40,683 nucleotides of DNA from Bacillota bacterium (lineage in GTDB: Bacteria > Bacillota > Clostridia > Lachnospirales > Lachnospiraceae): NCBI GenBank assembly GCA_023415055.1, contig JAEZLZ010000123.1, positions 1-40,683 of the forward strand. The letters are read 5' to 3'. The notes below the pieces were generated by a model, which saw only the letters and a list, made by a program, of their open reading frames with translations, ran no database searches and was not told the DNA's origin. Shown here one piece after another: positions 15,974 to 24,474 of this stretch (position 1 is the first letter of the stretch; every line of letters begins with the position of its first letter). The position numbers and the translations under genes were made by a program.

Positions 15974-17509
15974 GTGGAAAAAGAAATAGTGATTGTACTT
16001 GATTTCGGAGGTCAATATAACCAGTTAATCGCCCGGAGAGTCAGAGAATGTAATGTATATTGCGAGGTTCTTCCTTATACAACCAGCCTGGAACGCATCA
16101 AAGAAATTGCTCCCAAGGGTATCATCTTTACCGGTGGACCGGCAAGTGTTTATGAGCCCGATGCTCCTTCCTGCGACCAGGGCATCTTTTCTTTAGGTAT
16201 CCCGGTACTTGGTATCTGCTATGGCTGCCAATTAATGACCTATCTTCTTGGTGGCAAGGTATCGAAGGCTCCGGTTCGTGAATATGGAAAGACTGAGATC
16301 AATGTTACCATAACCTCAAAATTATTTCAGAATGTATCCGCTAATACCATCTGCTGGATGAGCCACACAGACTATATTGAGAAGCCGGCCGCAGGCTTTG
16401 ACGTAATCGCTTATTCTGATTCCTGCCCGATTGCAGCAATCGAGGATACCGAAAGAGATCTCTATGGCGTCCAGTTCCATCCTGAGGTTGTACACACTCC
16501 CGAAGGTACCAATATGCTCCATAACTTCTTATATAATGTATGTCACTGCTCCGGAGATTGGGTCATGTCCTCCTTTGCAGAAGAGATGGTGAAGAGTCTT
16601 AGAGAAAAGATTGGCGACAAGAAGGTGCTATGTGCTCTCTCCGGCGGTGTTGACTCCTCTGTAGCAGCTGTTATGATCAGTAAAGCAGTTGGAAAGCAGC
16701 TGACCTGCATTTTCGTGGATCACGGCCTCCTTCGTAAATATGAAGGTGACGAAGTGGAACAGATCTTCACAACTCAATTTGATGTTAACTTCATTCGTGT
16801 CAATGCACAGCAACGCTTCTATGATAAGCTTGCCGGTGTCTCCGAGCCGGAGGAAAAGAGAAAGATCATCGGTGAGGAATTCATCCGCGTCTTTGAAGAA
16901 GAAGCCAAGAAAATCGGAACGGTCGACTATCTTGTACAGGGAACGATCTATCCTGACGTGATTGAAAGTGGTCTCGGTAAATCCGCAGTGATTAAGAGCC
17001 ATCATAACGTAGGCGGTCTTCCGGATTATGTGGATTTCAAGGAAATCATCGAGCCGCTTCGTAATCTCTTCAAGGATGAGGTAAGAAAAGCAGGACTTGA
17101 ATTAGGTATCCCGGAGAAGCTCGTTTATCGCCAGCCCTTCCCCGGCCCAGGTCTTGCCATCCGTATCATCGGTGATATAACACCTGAGAAGATCGCAATC
17201 CTTCAAGACGCCGATTATATCTACCGTGAGGAAATCGCAAAAGCAGGTTTAGACAGAAGTATCGGTCAGTACTTTGCAGTATTAACCAATCTTCGTAGTG
17301 TTGGTGTTATGGGTGATGAAAGAACCTATGACTATACTGTGGCTTTAAGAGCAGTTACAACAACCGATTTCATGACAGCAGAATTCGCTGAGCTTCCTTG
17401 GGAATTACTTGGAAAGATTTCAAACAGAATAGTAAATGAAGTAAAACACGTCAATCGTATCTGCTACGACATCACCGGTAAGCCGCCGGCAACGATTGAG
17501 TGGGAATAA
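15974..17509 (+). CDS. guaA: GMP synthase (glutamine-hydrolysing)
   Basis: Converts XMP, ATP and glutamine to GMP. The 511 residues show an N-terminal class I glutamine amidotransferase domain, with the nucleophile Cys in GICYGCQLM and the His-Glu pair in GVQFHPEVVHT. An ATP-pyrophosphatase domain follows with the PP-loop LSGGVDSSVAA and HHNVGGLPD. The C-terminal dimerisation domain ends in the typical IEWE. The GTG at 15974 is taken as start because AGGAGG lies 7 nt upstream; the ATG eleven codons earlier would put that site inside the gene. The stem-loop downstream is both the guaA terminator and part of the pnuC leader. Confidence 0.97.
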   Translation: MEKEIVIVLDFGGQYNQLIARRVRECNVYCEVLPYTTSLERIKEIAPKGIIFTGGPASVYEPDAPSCDQGIFSLGIPVLGICYGCQLMTYLLGGKVSKAPVREYGKTEINVTITSKLFQNVSANTICWMSHTDYIEKPAAGFDVIAYSDSCPIAAIEDTERDLYGVQFHPEVVHTPEGTNMLHNFLYNVCHCSGDWVMSSFAEEMVKSLREKIGDKKVLCALSGGVDSSVAAVMISKAVGKQLTCIFVDHGLLRKYEGDEVEQIFTTQFDVNFIRVNAQQRFYDKLAGVSEPEEKRKIIGEEFIRVFEEEAKKIGTVDYLVQGTIYPDVIESGLGKSAVIKSHHNVGGLPDYVDFKEIIEPLRNLFKDEVRKAGLELGIPEKLVYRQPFPGPGLAIRIIGDITPEKIAILQDADYIYREEIAKAGLDRSIGQYFAVLTNLRSVGVMGDERTYDYTVALRAVTTTDFMTAEFAELPWELLGKISNRIVNEVKHVNRICYDITGKPPATIEWE

Positions 17510-17540
17510 TAAATTAAACAATAAATCTGCCACCGGGTAG

Positions 17541-17612
17541 GAATGCAAAAAGCATTCGTTTACACATCATTAGGTCTTTGAAGATGTGTATGCGAATGCT
17601 TTTTTTTGGAGG
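17541..17612 (+). promoter_or_regulatory. Terminator/attenuator between guaA and pnuC
   Basis: A long stem (AGCATTCG with CGAATGCT, and TACACATC with GATGTGTA inside; 17551-17600) is followed by eight T, and the T-run runs straight into the pnuC ribosome-binding site GGAGG at 17608. The segment GCATTC (17552-17557) can pair instead with GAATGC at 17541-17546 across a 5-base loop. The two hairpins are mutually exclusive, the usual layout of a terminator and anti-terminator. The ligand or trigger is unknown. Confidence 0.6.
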
Positions 17613-17616
17613 TTAT

Positions 17617-18315
17617 ATGAATAAACTAAGGACACTGTTTTACTATTTCTCGAAGGAAGAGCTTATCCTATGGGTCAGTTCCGTTCTTGCTATTGTGATA
17701 TCCTTTTGGCTTTTTGACAGAAGTAGTTATATGACTCTTTTTGCATCGCTAGTCGGTGTTACCTCATTGATTTTTAATGCAAAAGGGAATCCCATTGGCC
17801 AGTTTCTTATGATTATTTTCAGCATCATTTATGGAATCATTTCACTTACTTTTTCCTATTATGGAGAAATGATTACCTATCTTTGTATGACTATGCCAAT
17901 GGCGCTATTCGCTCTGATTTCCTGGATGAAAAATCCATACAAAGGAAATAAGGCAGAGGTGAAGATTAATTATCTTTCAAGTGCCGAATGGATTTTTATG
18001 TGGATATCAGCGATACTTGTTACCTTTTTATTTTATTACATTTTGGAGTATTTTCATACAGCGAATATTATACCAAGTACTATATCTGTAACAACAAGCT
18101 TTATTGCTGTTTATCTTACATTTCGAAGAAGCCCTTATTACGCCATTGGATATTCAGCCAATGATATCGTGCTGATTGTTTTATGGATTTTAGCAACTTT
18201 CGAAGATATTACATATTTATCTGTTGCTGTTTGTTTTCTGGCTTTTCTTGTTAATGATATTTATGGATTTATCAACTGGAGAAGAATGGCGAAACGGCAA
18301 GCTGCGGGTTTGTAA
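17617..18315 (+). CDS. pnuC: PnuC-family vitamin (nicotinamide riboside) transporter
   Basis: 232-residue integral membrane protein with about seven hydrophobic segments. PnuC proteins carry nicotinamide riboside across the membrane for trapping by a kinase. Family features are GNPIGQFLMIIFSIIYG in the first half and the closing NDIYGFINWRRM motif. Related PnuT (thiamine) and PnuX (riboflavin) transporters share the fold, so the substrate is not certain. The ATG at 17617 follows GGAGG with short spacing; an ATG at 17578 lies inside the terminator stem and is rejected. Expression probably needs read-through of that hairpin. No NadR-type kinase is in the window. Confidence 0.85.
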   Translation: MNKLRTLFYYFSKEELILWVSSVLAIVISFWLFDRSSYMTLFASLVGVTSLIFNAKGNPIGQFLMIIFSIIYGIISLTFSYYGEMITYLCMTMPMALFALISWMKNPYKGNKAEVKINYLSSAEWIFMWISAILVTFLFYYILEYFHTANIIPSTISVTTSFIAVYLTFRRSPYYAIGYSANDIVLIVLWILATFEDITYLSVAVCFLAFLVNDIYGFINWRRMAKRQAAGL

Positions 18316-18359
18316 AAGCTAAGAAGTGTTCTTTATGTTGAGTAAGCGCCAAACCGTGT

Positions 18360-18450
18360 GCTGCCAACTATGCATTAGTTGGCAGCTATGACTAGTTATA
18401 TTAATAACTTACTTCCAACGGATGCTGACAACTACGCAGTGGTTGGCAAT
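18360..18450. repeat. Two direct copies of an inverted repeat
   Basis: GCTGCCAACT-7nt-AGTTGGCAGC (18360-18386) is a perfect 10-bp hairpin. A diverged copy, GCTGACAACT-7nt-GGTTGGCAAT, follows at 18424-18450. The loops are equal in length and similar in sequence, indicating duplication of a 27-bp unit. They lie just after pnuC and might assist termination, but no T-run follows. Confidence 0.55.
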
Positions 18451-18501
18451 TAAGTTTACCTGAAATTTTGCAAGGAGGAAATGGATTTTAATCATCCTTA
18501 T

Positions 18502-18557
18502 AAAAAACTCCCTTTATAGATGACAGTTGATAAACCAACATCTACAAAGAGAGTTTT
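18502..18557. terminator. Bidirectional terminator between pnuC and the secreted-protein gene
   Basis: An AAAACTC...CTTT...AGATG arm pairs with CATCT...AAAG...GAGTTTT with few mismatches. T-runs follow on both strands (six on minus, four on plus). It lies between the convergent pnuC and the gene ending at 18602. Confidence 0.75.
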
Positions 18558-18601
18558 GATAATACAGTGTTTTTAGTTATATAATACTTGATCTATATTC
18601 T

Positions 18602-19756
18602 TTATTTTACCGTTATAGAAGTAACAACAAACTCATTACGATAAGTTGAAGCCGGGGTTACAACCTTAGTAACCTTATCCACCGAGCTCTTCAATCTTAC
18701 ATAGATACGATCGTTAACTCTTGCTTTCGGTATAATAACCGCCTTATTCGGCTGAATCGTAGTCCACTTTACTGTGGTAATGTCAAATGCGACACCATTC
18801 TGAACCTTGAAATACTCATACGCTCTCTTGGCAGTATCAGTAATCGTTAATGTAGAGCCTTCGAGCCTAATACCATCGGGACAGGTCGGCTGAACCGGAA
18901 CATCAATCAGCTTAACGCCGGAAATCGCCTTCTTATTTGGAACATAGCTGCGGAATTCCAATGACATGGCAGGAAGGGGAACATTAGCGGTAGCGCTCAA
19001 TTTTGCTAAGGTATATAAACTAACTGTCTTTATCTTTGTATTGGTCGTAACATACTCCCAAAGCCCTGTGGAGGGATTAAAGTACTGTGTATCATTCGCC
19101 TTAATACCAGTAATCACAAGCTTATTGCCATCCAGCTTTACAGAAGGCTGGGACGGGCGCTTCGGGATCTTAACTGTAATGATTTTGCCGGCACGCAAAC
19201 CGGGTAATGCAACTGACCGGAAATATAGCGTCGCACCCTTTACTTCATAGGGGTAAGTATATAATATAGCAGGTGCTGATTTCCAAATACCATAATTACC
19301 TTTCCGGTATTCGACTGCTGATCCGGTAGTCGTGCAGGTCACCTGACCGACACCATTGATAATGGAGTAGACAGCTTTTATCGTATTCGGTTCTGCCATC
19401 AATTTCACTTCCAGAGGATTTGTATCTTTATTACCTTTAATAAAGACACTGACCTCTTTAGAGGAGAGGATCATCGATAAATCAACCTCGCCGGAAGGAT
19501 CCAGGTTCTCCCAGGATTTTTGCTTGTCAAGACTGATATAAAATCTGGTACTGCCACCTGCACCGGGTTTAACCACCAGTGTTTCATTTTGATAATTCAA
19601 ATCATAAGCCACTGTTGAACCAGCGACAGCAGATGCTAATGCAGTATTTGACTTATCCCATACCAAAAGCAGTGCTGCGAATACTACCAGTGACAAGGTA
19701 TATCTGAGAACTCTCTTGAACCTCTCGAATTCCTCATTTTTTATTGTTTTCTCCAT
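18602..19756 (-). CDS. Secreted or membrane-anchored protein of unknown function
   Basis: 384 residues. The N-terminus has a charged stretch, then one hydrophobic segment (about residues 18-40) ending in an ALASA signal-peptidase-like site, so the rest is exported. The remainder is beta-rich and Thr/Val-rich, with recurring short modules of the type KLDGNKLVITG and RLEGSTLTITD, each followed by an aromatic YF motif (TQYFNP, YEYFKV). This suggests small repeated Ig-like or adhesion-type domains. No catalytic motif, LPXTG anchor or S-layer domain is visible. The ATG at 19756 follows AAGGGAG. A terminator follows the gene, so it is monocistronic. Function is unknown. Confidence 0.7.
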   Translation of the reverse strand: MEKTIKNEEFERFKRVLRYTLSLVVFAALLLVWDKSNTALASAVAGSTVAYDLNYQNETLVVKPGAGGSTRFYISLDKQKSWENLDPSGEVDLSMILSSKEVSVFIKGNKDTNPLEVKLMAEPNTIKAVYSIINGVGQVTCTTTGSAVEYRKGNYGIWKSAPAILYTYPYEVKGATLYFRSVALPGLRAGKIITVKIPKRPSQPSVKLDGNKLVITGIKANDTQYFNPSTGLWEYVTTNTKIKTVSLYTLAKLSATANVPLPAMSLEFRSYVPNKKAISGVKLIDVPVQPTCPDGIRLEGSTLTITDTAKRAYEYFKVQNGVAFDITTVKWTTIQPNKAVIIPKARVNDRIYVRLKSSVDKVTKVVTPASTYRNEFVVTSITVK

Positions 19757-20000
19757 AGGTAACTCCCTTCTGTGAATCACTTATCCTCTTATAACAATTA
19801 TATCGGAGGATTATCGCATATTGCTTAATACTATTGTTACAATTCCGGAAATCAAATTTCCTGTATCCTTACCTTAATTATACCTTTTTACCTTTTTTTA
19901 CGCAACCCATTAGGATAACTTACCATAAACTTAAGATAAATTTCAGAATTATTTGTCGCATACCGCAAATCTGGTCCCTCTTTGCTGGACACACTACATA
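19757..20000. other. Non-coding region upstream of the secreted-protein gene
   Basis: AT-rich, without supported open reading frames. It should hold the promoter for the leftward secreted-protein gene. Nothing else was recognised before the terminator at 20001. Confidence 0.5.
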
Positions 20001-20045
20001 AAAACAGTCATCCGTTTACTTATTAAATCTACGGATGACTGTTTT
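20001..20045. terminator. Terminator after the AlkZ-related gene
   Basis: Perfect 15-bp inverted repeat AAAACAGTCATCCGT/ACGGATGACTGTTTT with a 15-base loop. Five T follow on the minus strand. It lies 31 bp past the stop of the leftward gene at 20077 and marks the end of the repair operon. Confidence 0.85.
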
Positions 20046-20076
20046 ACGAATCATATATTCTCATTCTCATTCAAAT

Positions 20077-20799
20077 TTATCGTATTACTCGCTCAATGTC
20101 GGATGGATCAGCCTCCGGAAATCTGGCTCTTACCCGCTCAATAATTAATTGCTTGGCTGCATCCTGAGATAGATGATAGGCAGAACGTACATAATCCTCC
20201 CCAAAAAGAAGTTCACTACGCGTAATTTCTGCAACAGACCATCCATATTCCTCATTCTTTTTATTCCTTCTGCGGCGAAAACCGCAGACTGTGATGTAGG
20301 TCTGCATCTGAAGAGTGGTCATGGTGCCTTCAAAGCCCTTTTCTCCTTCTTTTCCGAAGCCTGCTGCTGTCTTTAACTCATTCGAAAGCAACCGCTCGCT
20401 CTTCGTAAGGATTTCCATTATCTTCTTTGAACGATAGCTTGCAAGGCCATCCTCATAGCGGCTATCAAAATCGTAACCATTTCTTCGATAAGCGGCAAAA
20501 ATTGGGTACCATTCACGGGAGATAAAACCTGCTTTATTCGCAAAGAGCTTACCGTAAGCCAGTTCCTGCTCGGAAGCGATCACTTCTCTCCAGGACCAGG
20601 GATCTATGCTGGGGTCATCCCCAAACCACCCCTGCGCCGCAGTTATCTCTTCTACCGAAAATCCTTTCACACTATTCTTAAAGAGTGGCAGAAACCCAAG
20701 CTCATTAATGAAGTCGGTAAGCTCCTTACTTGTCTTTATTCTGCTATCATCCTCTAGAGTTAGTCCTTCCATAATCCATTTTCCGTCAATCTCAACCAT
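20077..20799 (-). CDS. AlkZ-related uncharacterised protein
   Basis: 240 residues, soluble. The sequence (GKLFANKAGFIS, DPWSWRE, AAYRRNGYDFDSRYEDGLA, TLQMQTYITVCGFRRRRN) resembles Clostridial proteins named AlkZ-related, after the winged-helix DNA glycosylase family that unhooks interstrand cross-links. The classic catalytic QxQ motif was not clearly identified, although TLQMQTY contains a Q-M-Q. GGGGAG precedes the ATG. It follows yfbR on the same strand, downstream of uvrB-uvrA, which fits a role in DNA damage. Assignment is from memory of similar sequences and is moderate. Confidence 0.5.
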   Translation of the reverse strand: MVEIDGKWIMEGLTLEDDSRIKTSKELTDFINELGFLPLFKNSVKGFSVEEITAAQGWFGDDPSIDPWSWREVIASEQELAYGKLFANKAGFISREWYPIFAAYRRNGYDFDSRYEDGLASYRSKKIMEILTKSERLLSNELKTAAGFGKEGEKGFEGTMTTLQMQTYITVCGFRRRRNKKNEEYGWSVAEITRSELLFGEDYVRSAYHLSQDAAKQLIIERVRARFPEADPSDIERVIR

Positions 20800-20933
20800 T
20801 TCTGCACTCCCCCATCCTGATCTCTCTCCGCTCGATTCTTTCTGATCTCACTCCAGGCACAGGGCTGCTATCCATTCAAACCACCGTGAAAATGGAGTTC
20901 TTATACGAATGACATTTTGGCAACCATTGGTTG

Positions 20934-21527
20934 CTAATTGAGTTCGTCCAAGGTTTTATCATACGCTGGTAGAAACTCTTTCATGAATATGGTAATTTCT
21001 TCCATGTTCATCTCGCCAAGTATCTCCCGAAGTGACTTTTCTGCACTTAGGAACTCACTATTACCAGCCTTTCGTTCTTCGATACATTTAATCAGGGCGG
21101 AAAGCTTATCCGCCGCCTTAACTAACTTCCACAGATAATCGTTCTGCTCCTGTGGAAAGAAAATTTCCTCATAGCTACTTTGAATATCCTCCGGCAGCAT
21201 ATGAAGAAGTCGTTGTGCAGCAACCTGCTCCACAGCTTTGAAAGCGCCCTGAATACTTTCATTGAAATATTTAATCGGCGTCGGCATGTCCCCGGTGATA
21301 ATCTCTGTGGCATCATGATAGATGCCGATCAGAGCAGCCTTCTCTGCATTCAGATCCTTCCCCAGGCGCACATTTCCGATAATCGCCAGGGCATGAGCCA
21401 GAATACTCACATCAAGCGAATGCTCACTGATATTTTCTGTGATTGAATTGCGCATTAATGCCCATCGTTCAATATATTTCATTCTGGACATCATCGCAAA
21501 AAAGCTATTCTCCATCTTATTCACCAT
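20934..21527 (-). CDS. yfbR: HD-domain 5'-deoxynucleotidase (YfbR-like)
   Basis: Metal-dependent HD-domain phosphohydrolase of 197 residues that dephosphorylates deoxyribonucleoside 5'-monophosphates. Metal-binding motifs are ISEHSLDV (first His), IYHDATEIITGDMPTP (HD pair and substrate loop) and KAADKLSA (last Asp), all in YfbR order. The N-terminal FFAMMSRMKYIERWALMRN is also characteristic. GGAAGG lies about 8 nt before the ATG. It starts 46 bp after the uvrA stop on the same strand, so it is probably co-transcribed. Removing dNMPs could adjust nucleotide pools after excision repair. Confidence 0.88.
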   Translation of the reverse strand: MVNKMENSFFAMMSRMKYIERWALMRNSITENISEHSLDVSILAHALAIIGNVRLGKDLNAEKAALIGIYHDATEIITGDMPTPIKYFNESIQGAFKAVEQVAAQRLLHMLPEDIQSSYEEIFFPQEQNDYLWKLVKAADKLSALIKCIEERKAGNSEFLSAEKSLREILGEMNMEEITIFMKEFLPAYDKTLDELN

Positions 21528-21573
21528 ACCTTTTTCCTTCCATCAAAACCAAAGGGCAGGTTTTCAGGAATAT

Positions 21574-24411
21574 TTACTTCATATTAAGATATTTTTTAAC
21601 ATAAGCACCGGTATAGGACTTCTTATTCTTAGCTATCTCCTCCGGTGTACCCTTTGCGATCACAGTACCGCCTTTGTCTCCACCTTCCGGTCCGATATCA
21701 ATGATATAATCCGAAGTCTTGATCACATCGAGATTATGCTCGATTACTACTACTGTATTACCTGAATCCGAGAAGCGCTTCAGGATATCGATCAGCTTAT
21801 GGACATCTGCAAAATGCAAGCCGGTTGTAGGCTCGTCCAGAATATAGATGGTCTTTCCCGTACTTCGCTTACTTAACTCAGTGGCAAGCTTTATTCTTTG
21901 GGCTTCACCACCGGATAAGGAGGTAGAGGGATGACCCAGTCTGAGATAGGATAAGCCAACATCATTGAGGGTCTCTATCTTTCTTCGGATTGACGGAACA
22001 TTCTCAAAGAAATGCACTGCCTCATCCACTGTCATATTTAAAACATCATAGATGCTTTTACCTTTATACTTAACCTCCAGGGTCTCTCTATTATACCTTT
22101 TGCCGCCGCACACCTCACAAGGAACATAGATATCGGGCAGGAAGTTCATCTCTATCTTTAAGATACCATCGCCGCTGCAGGCCTCGCATCGTCCGCCTTT
22201 CACGTTGAAGCTGAAGCGTCCCTTTGAATAGCCTCTCATCTTCGCATCCTGGGTAGAGGCAAACAGATCTCGAATCTGATCGAATACGCCGGTATAAGTA
22301 GCCGGGTTCGATCTTGGTGTACGTCCAATCGGTGACTGATCTATATCAATTACCTTATCCAACTGCTCGATTCCGATCATACTCTCATGCTTACCCGGAA
22401 TACACCGGGCACGGTTCAAGTCTCTTGCCAATCTCTTATAGAGAATCTCTGTTACCAAAGAACTTTTGCCGGAACCGGATACACCGGTAACACAGGTCAT
22501 GATTCCTAAGGGAATATCTACGGTGATGTTCTTAAGATTATTCTCTGAAGCACCTTTGATCGTAAGATAACCGGTTGGTTTTCTCCTCTCCTTCGGTACC
22601 GGTATCTGCAGACGACCACTTAAATATGCACCGGTAATTGATTTCTCCGAATTCATGATATCCTCGGCTTTACCTACTGCCACCACCTCACCGCCATGCT
22701 CTCCGGCACCGGGGCCGATGTCAACGATATAATCTGCAGCAAACATAGTATCCTCATCATGTTCTACGACAATCAAGGTATTTCCCAGCTCCATTAGATC
22801 CTTCAACGCCTTCAGCAGCTTATCATTATCTCTTTGATGCAATCCGATACTGGGTTCATCCAGAATATAAGCAACACCTACGAGTCCTGAGCCGATCTGT
22901 GTAGCCAGACGAATTCTCTGTGCTTCACCACCGGATAAAGATCCGGTTGCTCTAGCCAAGGTGAGATAGTCAAGACCGACATTAATCATGAAGCTGAGGC
23001 GCGAACGAATCTCTTTCAGAATCAGTTCACCAATCTTCTCTTGCATCGGTGTCAGCTGTAAATTCTGCATGAAGTCTGCCAACTTATGAATCGCGTACTC
23101 GGTAACCTCGGCAATGTTCTTATCTCCTACTGTGACTGCCAGTGATTCCTTCTTCAAACGTTTACCATTGCAGACATTACAGGGAGTAGTGAGCATAAAA
23201 CTCTCATATTCCTGTTTGGCTGACTCGGATCCGGTCTCACGATAACGACGCTCCACATTTCGAATCAGACCTTCAAATGCGACATCATAAACACCTACTC
23301 CACGCTGTCCCCGATAATGGACCTTCACGGATTTGCCCTCCGTACCATAGATAAACATATGGCGAACCTCATCGGACAACTTCTCATAGGGTGTATCCAA
23401 ATCAAATTGATACTCCTTCGCCAGTGCTTCCATGATACATCTGGTATAGCTCCCTTTATCCACAACGGATTGCCAGCCGGGTGCTGCAATCGCCCCATCG
23501 ATGATACTCTTCGTCGGGTCAGTGATCAGAAGCTCTTCCGAGAACTCCATCTTAACCCCGATACCATGGCACTCAGGGCAAGCACCAAAAGGATTATTAA
23601 AAGAGAAATTTCTGGGTTCAATCTCATCAATACTGATACCACAATCCGGACACGCAAAATTCTGACTGAAGGTAATTTGCTCCTTGTCAATCACGTCTAC
23701 ATACAAGAGACCTTCTGCCAACTTAAGTACATTCTCGATGGAATCGGTTAATCTCTTCTCAATTCCTTCTTTCACTACTAAACGGTCAACAATAATTTCT
23801 ATATTATGCTTATTATTCTTTTCCAGCTTAATCTCTTCGGTCAGCTCATATAAGTTACCATCCACTCGGACTCTTACGTAGCCGCTGCGTTTTGCCTGCT
23901 CGAACAATTTTACATGCTCTCCCTTGCGTCCGCGAACAACCGGAGCAAGCAGCTGGATCTTGGTCCCCTGAGGCAGACTCATAATCTCATCCACCATCTG
24001 ATCCACACTCTGCTTACGGATCTCCTTACCACATTGGGGGCAGTGAGGAATACCGATTCTGGCATAAAGCAGACGAAAATAATCATAGATCTCCGTCACG
24101 GTTCCAACCGTAGATCTGGGATTGCGATTCGTTGATTTCTGATCAATGGATATCGCCGGTGGAAGACCTTCTATGCTTTCCACATTCGGTTTTTCCATTT
24201 GACCAAGAAATTGTCTGGCATAGGAAGACAGGGATTCCATGTACCTTCTCTGTCCCTCAGCATAAATTGTATCAAAGGCCAGTGAGGATTTACCGGAACC
24301 ACTTAAGCCGGTCAATACAACGAACTGATCTCTGGGAATATCCACATCTATTCCTTTTAAATTATTCTCTCTAGCACCTCTGATTTTTATATATTTCTTT
24401 TTATCTGACAT
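21574..24411 (-). CDS. uvrA: UvrABC system protein A
   Basis: Damage-recognition ATPase of nucleotide excision repair, 945 residues. It has two ABC-type nucleotide-binding modules: Walker A GLSGSGKSSL near residue 35 with a signature LSGGEAQRIRLA, and Walker A GVSGSGKSSL near 645 with LSGGEAQRIKLA. Zinc-binding CxxC pairs include CPQCGKEI, CPDCG, CPECHG, CNVCNG, CEACSG and CEVCGG. AGGTGATGCT precedes the ATG. It is the second gene of a uvrB-uvrA operon (63-bp gap). Full length, with no sign of damage. Confidence 0.98.
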   Translation of the reverse strand: MSDKKKYIKIRGARENNLKGIDVDIPRDQFVVLTGLSGSGKSSLAFDTIYAEGQRRYMESLSSYARQFLGQMEKPNVESIEGLPPAISIDQKSTNRNPRSTVGTVTEIYDYFRLLYARIGIPHCPQCGKEIRKQSVDQMVDEIMSLPQGTKIQLLAPVVRGRKGEHVKLFEQAKRSGYVRVRVDGNLYELTEEIKLEKNNKHNIEIIVDRLVVKEGIEKRLTDSIENVLKLAEGLLYVDVIDKEQITFSQNFACPDCGISIDEIEPRNFSFNNPFGACPECHGIGVKMEFSEELLITDPTKSIIDGAIAAPGWQSVVDKGSYTRCIMEALAKEYQFDLDTPYEKLSDEVRHMFIYGTEGKSVKVHYRGQRGVGVYDVAFEGLIRNVERRYRETGSESAKQEYESFMLTTPCNVCNGKRLKKESLAVTVGDKNIAEVTEYAIHKLADFMQNLQLTPMQEKIGELILKEIRSRLSFMINVGLDYLTLARATGSLSGGEAQRIRLATQIGSGLVGVAYILDEPSIGLHQRDNDKLLKALKDLMELGNTLIVVEHDEDTMFAADYIVDIGPGAGEHGGEVVAVGKAEDIMNSEKSITGAYLSGRLQIPVPKERRKPTGYLTIKGASENNLKNITVDIPLGIMTCVTGVSGSGKSSLVTEILYKRLARDLNRARCIPGKHESMIGIEQLDKVIDIDQSPIGRTPRSNPATYTGVFDQIRDLFASTQDAKMRGYSKGRFSFNVKGGRCEACSGDGILKIEMNFLPDIYVPCEVCGGKRYNRETLEVKYKGKSIYDVLNMTVDEAVHFFENVPSIRRKIETLNDVGLSYLRLGHPSTSLSGGEAQRIKLATELSKRSTGKTIYILDEPTTGLHFADVHKLIDILKRFSDSGNTVVVIEHNLDVIKTSDYIIDIGPEGGDKGGTVIAKGTPEEIAKNKKSYTGAYVKKYLNMK

Positions 24412-24474
24412 AGCATCACCTGATTTATATCTCTTTCTAATAAATTTATAATCCGTCTTCTATGCATTACCATC

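Noticed and set aside
18479..18519. 12-codon mini-ORF with AAGGAGG before the ATG
   Set aside because: The spacing of 2 nt is too short, and the frame ends inside the terminator. No leader-peptide feature links it to a gene.
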